Shown: piece by piece, positions 1 to 4,659 of the stretch
Position numbering within the stretch: position 1 is the stretch's first letter
How the letters are laid out: the number at the start of each line of letters is the position of its first letter
Source of the DNA: Bacillota bacterium
GTDB lineage: Bacteria > Bacillota > UBA4882 > UBA8346
DNA: 8,956 nt
Direction: 5' to 3'
Assembly: GCA_003501365.1 (NCBI GenBank)
Contig: DNPP01000148.1
Coordinates: forward strand, 4,967 to 13,922
Notes under the pieces: generated by a model
What the model was told of the DNA's origin: nothing
The model's input: only the letters and a program-made list of their open reading frames with translations
The model's database searches: none
Translations under genes and position numbers: made by a program

Positions 1-471
1 TGGTTATAACAAGACCAGCATCCGTAACATTTCTTTTGGTCAAATACCGGTCCCGGATTGAGTTCAATGGCTTGATAAGGGCAGACACTCTTACAAATTC
101 CACAGCCGTTACATAGAGAAACATCCACCAATTTGCGTCCCATAACTTTCCGGCTGATTGAGCGAGGCATTGACGGCATTAGACTATTTTCTCAACGTCC
201 CGCCGTTAAAATTACCATACGTATTGAAAACAAAAGCCGGTTTCTGCTTTTGTTGCGGCAGTTCCTGAATAAAATCCCGCATTCGTTTGGACGGTCCCAA
301 AAAATCGGCGAAAGTCGCAAACCCGACCAGATCGTATGTTCCTAAATCAGGCACTGAGCCCCGGGTGATATCCAGAAACTCAAAAGCGGCGCCGGGAATC
401 ATTTTCCCAATGTACCGGCAGGCAAGTTCGGTATTGCCGGTGGTGGAAAAGTAACAAATGAGACTTTTCAT
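1..471 (-). pseudogene. EFR1-type flavodoxin/ferredoxin, internally deleted and cut by the window edge
   Basis: The first 95 codons (471 down to 184) encode the N-terminal half of a flavodoxin. YFSTTGNTE is the FMN phosphate-binding loop, followed by YDLVGF and a FVFNTYGNFNGG segment, and the frame then stops at TAG 184-186. Immediately beyond, in another frame open from about 191 to 1, is the C-terminal ferredoxin part: a PSMPR-SISRK-MG linker, then CNGCGICKSVCP and CYGCWSC, two 4Fe-4S cluster motifs. In EFR1 family proteins these two parts belong to one chain of roughly 250-270 residues, with the second half of the flavodoxin fold between them. Here that middle (about 70-100 residues, inferred from the family) is absent and the frame is broken. 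A good ribosome binding site (AAAAGGAGA, at 479-487) precedes the ATG at 471. The intact protein would be a cytoplasmic electron carrier. The remnant is unlikely to bind FMN properly, although the ferredoxin part has its own ATG at 179 and could in principle be made alone. Confidence 0.8.
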
Positions 472-492
472 GGGTGAATCTCCTTTTATGTT

Positions 493-1335
493 TTACTCGG
501 ACTCCCGTCCACTGGCGGTTTCCTTTTCTGCCAGTTTAGTAATTTGATTGTCGGCGGTCAGTAATTTCATCTGATGAATGGCGATTTGATTTAATTTAAA
601 AAGCCTTTCTTCTTGAGGCAGCCCGTCATTGATAAAATGGGCATTTAAAGTTTCGAGATTGGATAAACATACAAGTTGCGAAATATCGGCATAATCCCGG
701 ATATTTCCTTTTTGGCCGGGATTGGCGTCGCGCCATTCTTTGGCGCTCATCCCGAAAAGCGCCATGTTGAGTACATCCGCTTCCGATACATACACCAGAT
801 TTATCTGGGCTTTGGTCAGTTCAGGCGGGATTAAGTTTTCTTTGATAGCATCCGTATGTATCCGGTAATTGATCTTAGCCAGATTCCGCCGGATATCCCA
901 GCCTAACTGTTTATATTCTTCATCTTTAAGCCTCTGAAATTCTTTGATAAGATAGAGTTTAAACTCTACGGAAATCCATGACGCGAATTCAAAGGCGATA
1001 TCTTTATGAGCGTACGTTCCACCGTAACGTCCGGGTTTTGAGATTATACCGATAGCATTGGTTTTTTCAATCCATTGACCGGGCGTAAGAGTAAAACTGT
1101 TTAGTCCGGCTGATTTTCTAAACCCGTCGAATTCGACGGGTTTAAAATTAGGATTGTTCAATTGCTCCCAAATCCCTAAAAATTCAATCGTATTTCTGTT
1201 TCTAAGCCAATTCCTGATCAAATCATCGGTCCGATCGGAATTTTTATATTTGGCAATATCAGTAATGCAGATATAGTCTTCATTCTTTTGAGAATAGACA
1301 GTAATCTCGTTATTTAATACAGTGATTTTAGCCAT
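493..1335 (-). CDS. KilA-N domain-containing protein
   Basis: This 280-residue protein has a KilA-N domain at about residues 18-136, a nucleic-acid-binding fold common in phages, prophages and mobile islands. Visible hallmarks are YICITDIAKY near the start (21-30), a TPGQWIEKTNAIGI segment (84-97) and the conserved block GRYGGTYAHKDIAFEFASW (102-120), followed by a KLYLIKEFQRLK helix. Residues about 180-255 form a second helical region (VYVSEADVLNMALFG, then NIRDYADISQLVCLSNLE) that I recall from chromosomal KilA-N proteins in Clostridia. The last ~20 residues are a polar tail. The start at 1335 is fixed by a perfect AGGAGG at 1341-1346, 5 nt upstream. The gene appears intact. It ends 21 nt before the flavodoxin remnant on the same strand, but that gene has its own ribosome binding site. 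The molecular role is unknown; DNA binding or regulation is inferred from the fold. No clear promoter was found upstream. Confidence 0.88.
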   Translation of the reverse strand: MAKITVLNNEITVYSQKNEDYICITDIAKYKNSDRTDDLIRNWLRNRNTIEFLGIWEQLNNPNFKPVEFDGFRKSAGLNSFTLTPGQWIEKTNAIGIISKPGRYGGTYAHKDIAFEFASWISVEFKLYLIKEFQRLKDEEYKQLGWDIRRNLAKINYRIHTDAIKENLIPPELTKAQINLVYVSEADVLNMALFGMSAKEWRDANPGQKGNIRDYADISQLVCLSNLETLNAHFINDGLPQEERLFKLNQIAIHQMKLLTADNQITKLAEKETASGRESE

Positions 1336-1340
1336 TATTT

Positions 1341-1346
1341 CCTCCT
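1341..1346 (-). promoter_or_regulatory. Ribosome binding site of the KilA-N gene
   Basis: AGGAGG on the minus strand, 5 nt before the ATG at 1335. It is the strongest start signal in the left part of the window and settles the start of the gene. Confidence 0.85.
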
Positions 1347-1497
1347 CATTTACTAAACTAAAATCTGTATCAAAGCCTTTTCAAACAATTACCATTTTAT
1401 ACCTGTCGATTTCTCCGTCCAGTCGTCTTTTCCCTTTTCACATTGCAATTTTCAATTATAAAAACTGAAATTGAAATTAAGCTTGCTTTTAGGCCTA

Positions 1498-1809
1498 TTA
1501 TCCAAGCTCGGATAATTTATCTTTCCCGTCGGTCAGCTCTTTTTTCCCGCCCAGTATCTCCAGCATCATCAGCGCGCCGAGCTTAAAACCATATTCAAAG
1601 GATGTGTAAGCTTCCATCACACTTGCTTGGCAATCCAAATCCAAAAGCTCTTCCAGCGCTTGATCATCTTCTGCCGACAGTTTGGTTTCCAATATTTTCA
1701 CGAGGTCGGATTTTTTCTGGTTTACGGAGTGGAATTCCGGATCTTGGGGGACGATTTGTTCCAAGGGGTATAGGCGGCCGAGATAGAGTTCTTCCAGAAT
1801 GGGTTTCAT
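1498..1809 (-). CDS. DUF6809 family small helical protein (array copy 1, divergent)
   Basis: A 103-residue predicted all-helical cytoplasmic protein. The N-terminus (MKPILEELYLGRLYPLEQ), the PQDPEF motif, the KLSAED turn and the C-terminal FEYGFKLGALMMLEIL helix match the DUF6809 pattern as I know it. Its function is unknown. I place the start at 1809 rather than the in-frame ATG at 1845, because a GAAGG site lies upstream of 1809 and nothing similar precedes 1845; homologues also begin at MKPILEEL-type sequence. Residues from PQDPEF onward align without gaps to the copies at 2254-2562 and 3025-3333 (shared DPE, KL, ED, LE, F-x2-G), so all four array members look like one superfamily. It is the last gene of the array in the direction of transcription, separated from copy 2 by repeat A and about 140 bp of further spacer. 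Confidence 0.8.
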   Translation of the reverse strand: MKPILEELYLGRLYPLEQIVPQDPEFHSVNQKKSDLVKILETKLSAEDDQALEELLDLDCQASVMEAYTSFEYGFKLGALMMLEILGGKKELTDGKDKLSELG

Positions 1810-1864
1810 GGGACAGGCCTTCTTTCTATCGATAATATTTTTCATTGGATATGTATGGAATGAT

Positions 1865-1886
1865 AGCCGAATTTAACTTCTCGGCT
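1865..1886. other. Small inverted repeat upstream of array copy 1
   Basis: AGCCGA and TCGGCT form a 6-bp stem around a 10-nt loop. It lies 56 nt upstream of the start of copy 1, within its probable leader or promoter region. It could be an operator or a weak terminator of upstream transcription. No U-tract of useful length follows on either strand, so its role is open. Confidence 0.3.
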
Positions 1887-1951
1887 TTATGGAGTTTTGT
1901 TATGTATAAAATGAATGCCGATTCTGTTTGTCCACGGCTTTCACCGGCTGA

Positions 1952-2151
1952 GTAACTTTTTGAACGGCCAAAAAGTTACCAAAAAGCCGCCGAAACCTAC
2001 GGATTTCCGTCTTCCCTTTATTCATCCAGGGTTCTTGAATGTCGCCGCCATCCCTGGCCTTTCGACTGGCAATTTAGTTTAGGCTTCCGCCCGCAACCGC
2101 TGTTTTACATCCATGTAAAGAAGCGGTGTCTGCCTTCCTCCTTAAAGGCAG
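1952..2151. repeat. Multi-hairpin repeat, copy A
   Basis: A string of stem-loops between array copies 1 and 2. In plus-strand order: H1 GTAACTTTTTG/CAAAAAGTTAC (1952-1962/1969-1979, 11 bp perfect); H2 GAAA/TTTC (1992-1995/2004-2007) around a CCTACGGA loop; H3 CCAGGG/CCCTGG (2026-2031/2052-2057); H4 CCGCT-TTTAC/GTAAA-AGCGG (2097-2126) around ATCCAT; H5 CTGCCTT/AAGGCAG (2130-2151). The order matches copies B and C, although H1 has a completely different sequence. It may be a REP/BIME-like DNA repeat or a structured RNA. No reading frame in it looks real. Confidence 0.65.
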
Positions 2152-2253
2152 AAGTTCGTTTGAATGCAAATTATTTAGGCCTATCTAAAGGCTCGTCATA
2201 CAATGAAGAACAATATTTTCCCGGGTCTAATTTCAAACTTCACCCTTCACAAT

Positions 2254-2562
2254 TCAAACTTTTATTTTATCTACTCCCTGACTAATTGCCGCGACCCAGT
2301 AGCCGAACATCATTCCTTCCATCAGCCCTTCGCTAAAAAGGATTTCTTCATGGCGGCAGACTTGGGAGACCCGGCTTCTTTCATAATTCTCCAACAGTTT
2401 AACATCTTCCGGGAGCAACTTGGCGGCGAGTTGTTGCTTGCACTCATCCACCGGTTTTCCCAGTTCCTGGTATTCCGGGTCTTCATTGACGATTTCGTCA
2501 TCGATCTCGCAGATCCGGTCGAGGATATATTTTTGAATGCCGGTGTTTTTGTCGGTGAGCAT
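2254..2562 (-). CDS. DUF6809-like small helical protein (array copy 2)
   Basis: A 102-residue predicted helical protein, MLTDKNTGIQKYILDRICEI at the N-terminus, then NEDPEYQEL, KLLPED, a central amphipathic region and a C-terminal EGLMEGMMFGYWVAAI helix. It is rich in acidic residues, without signal peptide or clear membrane segment. It aligns ungapped with the copy at 1498-1809 over the DPE(F/Y)...KL..ED...LE region and is amino-acid identical to the copy at 3025-3333. The start is supported by GGAGG (2571-2575 on the minus strand), 8 nt before the ATG. The gene sits between repeats A and B. I know no experimentally established function for this family; such genes tend to occur in accessory and prophage-like regions. 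Assignment to DUF6809 proper is less certain than for copy 1. Confidence 0.75.
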   Translation of the reverse strand: MLTDKNTGIQKYILDRICEIDDEIVNEDPEYQELGKPVDECKQQLAAKLLPEDVKLLENYERSRVSQVCRHEEILFSEGLMEGMMFGYWVAAISQGVDKIKV

Positions 2563-2570
2563 GGGAAAAA

Positions 2571-2575
2571 CCTCC
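2571..2575 (-). promoter_or_regulatory. Ribosome binding site of array copy 2
   Basis: GGAGG on the minus strand, 8 nt before the ATG at 2562. The identical site serves copy 3 at 3342-3346. Confidence 0.75.
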
Positions 2576-2669
2576 GTTTCGAGTTCAAAGTTTAAAGTTC
2601 CGAGTTATGTAAGGTTTTACTTCCGATCGTAGAGGATGGACAGGATTTGGACATAACTTTGGGTCGATA

Positions 2670-2922
2670 GGAGGCTGTTCCTGCCTCCCCCAACGCGTGC
2701 AGAGCACGCGACCCCTCCAGGACAAAAGGGTTGGGGCGGCAACCCTTTTGAATCCACCGCTTGGAACCTACGAGTTCCAAACCTCCCTCATTCATCCAGG
2801 GCTTCTAGAACGTCTTCGCCATCCCTGGCCTTTCGACTGGCAACCTAGCCCAGGCTTCCGAGCGCAACCGCTGTTTTACGTCCATGTAAAGAAGCGGTGC
2901 CTGCCTTCCTCCTTAAAGGCAG
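2670..2922. repeat. Multi-hairpin repeat, copy B
   Basis: Seven consecutive stem-loops between array copies 2 and 3: GGAGGC/GCCTCC (2670-2688), CGCGTGC/GCACGCG with a 3-nt loop (2694-2710), CAAAAGGGTT/AACCCTTTTG (2723-2750), TTGGAAC/GTTCCAA (2761-2780), CCAGGG/CCCTGG (2796-2828), CCGCT-TTTAC/GTAAA-AGCGG (2868-2897) and CTGCCTT/AAGGCAG (2901-2922). Its left part (to 2772) is identical to repeat C and its right part (from 2901) is identical to repeat A. The middle 128 bp match neither. Minus-strand reading frames across it look spurious: they simply read through the hairpins. Confidence 0.7.
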
Positions 2923-3543
2923 AAGTTCGTTTGAATGCAAATTATTTAGGCCTATCTAAAGGCTCGTCATACAATGAAGAACAATATTTTCCCGGGTCTA
3001 ATTTCAAACTTCACCCTTCACAATTCAAACTTTTATTTTATCTACTCCCTGACTAATTGCCGCGACCCAGTAGCCGAACATCATTCCTTCCATCAGCCCT
3101 TCGCTAAAAAGGATTTCTTCATGGCGGCAGACTTGGGAGACCCGGCTTCTTTCATAATTCTCCAACAGTTTAACATCTTCCGGGAGCAACTTGGCGGCGA
3201 GTTGTTGCTTGCACTCATCCACCGGTTTTCCCAGTTCCTGGTATTCCGGGTCTTCATTGACGATTTCGTCATCGATCTCGCAGATCCGGTCGAGGATATA
3301 TTTTTGAATGCCGGTGTTTTTGTCGGTGAGCATGGGAAAAACCTCCGTTTCGAGTTCAAAGTTTAAAGTTCCGAGTTATGTAAGGTTTTACTTCCGATCG
3401 TAGAGGATGGACAGGATTTGGACATAACTTTGGGTCGATAGGAGGCTGTTCCTGCCTCCCCCAACGCGTGCAGAGCACGCGACCCCTCCAGGACAAAAGG
3501 GTTGGGGCGGCAACCCTTTTGAATCCACCGCTTGGAACCTACG
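2901..3543. repeat. Tandem duplication, right unit
   Basis: Identical to 2130-2772. It contains array copy 3 with its ribosome binding site and the first part of repeat C. The 128 bp between the two units (2773-2900) are the variable middle of repeat B. Confidence 0.9.
3025..3333 (-). CDS. DUF6809-like small helical protein (array copy 3, identical to copy 2)
   Basis: Nucleotide-identical to the gene at 2254-2562, including the GGAGG ribosome binding site 8 nt before the ATG and the 3' flank. It encodes the same 102-residue helical protein with NEDPEYQEL, KLLPED and an EGLMEGMMFGYW helix. It is preceded by repeat C and followed by repeat B. Because the identity continues far beyond the coding region, it reflects a recent segment duplication and not selection on the protein. 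The simplest consequence would be raised dosage of this protein. Confidence 0.75.
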   Translation of the reverse strand: MLTDKNTGIQKYILDRICEIDDEIVNEDPEYQELGKPVDECKQQLAAKLLPEDVKLLENYERSRVSQVCRHEEILFSEGLMEGMMFGYWVAAISQGVDKIKV

Positions 3544-3692
3544 GCTTCCAAACCTCCCTCATTCATCCAAGGTTTTTGAATGTCGTCGCCATCCTTGGCC
3601 TTTCGTCTGGCAACCAAGTAATGGCTTCCGCCCGCAACCGCTGTTTTACGTCCATGTAAAGAAGCGGTGTCTGCCTTCCTCCTTAAAGGCAG
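3441..3692. repeat. Multi-hairpin repeat, copy C
   Basis: It has the same seven-hairpin order as copy B. Stems: GGAGGC/GCCTCC (3441-3459), CGCGTGC/GCACGCG (3465-3481), CAAAAGGGTT/AACCCTTTTG (3494-3521), TTGGAA/TTCCAA (3532-3551), CCAAGG/CCTTGG (3567-3598), CCGCT-TTTAC/GTAAA-AGCGG (3638-3667) and CTGCCTT/AAGGCAG (3671-3692). The CCAAGG/CCTTGG stem differs from CCAGGG/CCCTGG of A and B by a paired change that keeps the helix. It lies between array copies 3 and 4. Confidence 0.7.
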
Positions 3693-3790
3693 AAGTTCAT
3701 ATGAATGCAAATTATTAGGGTCAAAATAATAAAACCTCATGAATGCAATAAAAATAGTATTTTGAGGGCTTTATTTCCGCTCTTCGAACT

Positions 3791-4098
3791 TCAAACTTCT
3801 ATCTTTTCGATTCCTCTACTAATAACCGCTACCCAATAACCCAACAACATCCCGTCCATAAGCGCCGCGCTGTAGATTAGCTCGTCCCGGCGGGAAATTT
3901 GATTAACCCAGATGTTGTCATATTGCTCTAACAGAGCGTTATCTTCCGGGGATAGTTTTGCTTCAGCCTGTTTCATCAGTTCACTAAGACGCTCGCCGAG
4001 TTCCTTATATTCGGGGTCGTCTTTGACGATCTCGTCATCGATCTGGACATCCGGTCGAAAATAAATTTTTTGATGCCGGTGTCTTTGTAGGTGAGCAT
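3791..4098 (-). pseudogene. DUF6809-like small protein, one-base frameshift (array copy 4)
   Basis: The ATG at 4098 has a strong AAGGAGG site (4107-4113) 8 nt upstream and begins MLTYKDTGIKKFIFDRM, parallel to MLTDKNTGIQKYILDRI of copies 2 and 3. Compared with the matching 27-nt stretch of copy 2 (around the DRICEIDDE codons), this copy has 26 nt (4031-4056), so one base is missing near 4043-4050. The start frame then runs into a stop after about 37 codons. The other frame continues the family sequence: IDDEIVKDDPEYKELGERL, KLSPED, then ALMDGMLLGYWVAVISRGIEKI to TGA at 3791-3793. Codons after the shift still look conserved, so the lesion is recent, or it is a sequencing error. An internal ATG at 3976 would give only the last 61 residues and has no obvious ribosome binding site. 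It is the first gene behind the consensus promoter at 4189-4217. Confidence 0.8.
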
Positions 4099-4106
4099 GG
4101 CGTGAG

Positions 4107-4113
4107 CCTCCTT
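4107..4113 (-). promoter_or_regulatory. Ribosome binding site of array copy 4
   Basis: AAGGAGG on the minus strand, 8 nt before the ATG at 4098. It establishes the true start of the frameshifted gene. Confidence 0.8.
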
Positions 4114-4162
4114 GGTTAATAAAAAGTGTTAGAGAAAATTTATTTAGGGTTAATAATTCTCG

Positions 4163-4176
4163 TCTCCGTTTGGTGA
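4163..4176. promoter_or_regulatory. Operator O2 (imperfect inverted repeat)
   Basis: TCTCCGTTTGGTGA on the plus strand matches operator O1 at 12 of 14 positions. It sits 34 bp from O1, about three helical turns, just past the predicted transcription start of the minus-strand promoter. It is a likely second binding site for the XRE protein encoded next door, by inference from spacing and similarity. Confidence 0.55.
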
Positions 4177-4188
4177 CTAATTACCTAA

Positions 4189-4217
4189 ATTATATATCAC
4201 CATTTGGTGACTGTCAA
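4189..4217 (-). promoter_or_regulatory. Consensus sigma-A promoter of the small-protein array
   Basis: On the minus strand, TTGACA (4217-4212), a 17-bp spacer (4211-4195) and TATAAT (4194-4189): both hexamers match the consensus fully. Predicted transcription starts near 4182, giving a leader of about 84 nt before the ATG at 4098. The spacer contains operator O1, so a bound repressor would block RNA polymerase directly. A promoter this strong is usually kept under tight repression. Confidence 0.85.
4197..4210. promoter_or_regulatory. Operator O1 (perfect inverted repeat in the promoter spacer)
   Basis: TCACCA-TT-TGGTGA is a perfect 6-bp inverted repeat with a 2-nt centre, between the -35 and -10 boxes of the minus-strand promoter. 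It has the size and symmetry expected for a dimeric XRE/Cro-type repressor, whose gene starts about 54 bp away on the opposite strand. Confidence 0.7.
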
Positions 4218-4263
4218 TACATAAATTGCTTTCTCTTTTCCCCTATGATAAGATTACTCATAG

Positions 4264-4503
4264 GTGGTGAAAAGGAAGTTGGAGCCAAAGGAAATCTTTG
4301 CAAAACGTTTAAAAGAACTCCGGGAAGAACATCAGTTAACTCAAGAGCAATTAGCAGATAAAATAGATACCAATAAACAGACTTTAAGCCGTTACGAAAA
4401 GAATCAGAGAGAACCAGGAATCAATATTGTTGCCAAAATTGCGGATTTTTTTGAGGTATCGATTGATTATTTAGCCGGACGAAAAAATCAAAAAAAATCA
4501 TAA
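4264..4503 (+). CDS. XRE-family helix-turn-helix transcriptional regulator
   Basis: A 79-residue protein consisting almost wholly of a Cro/C1-type DNA-binding domain (about residues 14-72). LKELREEHQLTQEQLADKI forms helices 1-2, the TNKQTLSRYEKNQREP segment holds the recognition helix, and ADFFEVSIDYLAGR closes the domain as in SinR/ImmR-like regulators. There is no effector domain. The start is uncertain: GTG at 4264 or 4267 gives the longest form. TTG at 4279 is attractive because TAGGTGGTGA (4261-4270), close to the full anti-16S complement, lies 8 nt before it, giving a 74-residue protein starting with EPKEIF. It is transcribed divergently from the small-protein array, with two matching operators between them. 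It is therefore probably the repressor of that array and perhaps of itself (inference). No strong plus-strand promoter is visible. Confidence 0.85.
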   Translation: MVKRKLEPKEIFAKRLKELREEHQLTQEQLADKIDTNKQTLSRYEKNQREPGINIVAKIADFFEVSIDYLAGRKNQKKS

Positions 4504-4533
4504 ACTTGCTCCAAACTCGGAAAGGTTATCTGT

Positions 4534-4590
4534 TTAGCCGGAATTTTGTTTTTCTGAATTTCCATTTTTAGAACCATTATCATTATTCAT
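4534..4590 (-). CDS. Possible 18-residue peptide downstream of the YobI-like gene
   Basis: A very short reading frame, MNNDNGSKNGNSEKQNSG, with a strong AAAGGAG ribosome binding site (4601-4607 on the minus strand) 10 nt before the ATG. It lies 69 nt downstream of the stop of the large NTPase gene on the same strand and could share its transcript. The peptide is almost entirely Asn, Gly, Ser, Lys and Glu, with no hydrophobic stretch, so it is not a membrane toxin. It could be a real small protein, the start of a gene that has lost its body, or chance. I do not recognise it. Confidence 0.35.
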   Translation of the reverse strand: MNNDNGSKNGNSEKQNSG

Positions 4591-4659
4591 TAAAATGGAT
4601 CTCCTTTATATTTACGTGACGGCTTGTCTGCTGCATAATTTCAAATTTAAGACATGTAG

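Larger units (their letters stand above)
2130..2772. repeat. Tandem duplication, left unit (643 bp perfect identity)
   Basis: Every base from 2130 to 2772 matches 2901-3543 at an offset of 771 by my line-by-line comparison. The unit carries hairpin H5, the whole of array copy 2 with its ribosome binding site, and the first hairpins of repeat B. Identity stops abruptly inside repeat elements at both ends, consistent with recombination through the repeats. Perfect identity implies a recent event or ongoing gene conversion. Confidence 0.9.

Noticed and set aside
1450..1480. Inverted repeat TTTCAATT/AATTGAAA as a terminator between copy 1 and the KilA-N gene
   Set aside because: The stem is entirely weak AT except for one pair, and no T-run follows on either strand.
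2203..2595. A 130-codon plus-strand frame opposite array copy 2 (and its twin at 2974-3366)
   Set aside because: It is antisense to a gene with a strong ribosome binding site and family resemblance; its identity between the two units is explained by the duplication.
1952..3692. Integron-like attC sites separating cassettes
   Set aside because: The gene-hairpin alternation is suggestive, but I found no paired RYYYAAC/GTTRRRY core sites at the ends of the elements and no integrase gene in the window.
1952..3692. CRISPR array
   Set aside because: The repeats are 200-250 bp long, only three in number, and separated by genes; there are no short regular repeats or cas genes.
3363..3740. A 125-codon minus-strand reading frame through repeat C, with a shorter version in repeat B
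   Set aside because: It reads straight through consecutive hairpins, lacks a convincing ribosome binding site, and its sequence is dictated by the repeat. Its similarity between B and C is at the DNA level.
4170..4361. A plus-strand frame of 63 codons overlapping the XRE gene
   Set aside because: It begins inside the operator region, has no ribosome binding site, and overlaps a clear helix-turn-helix gene in another frame.
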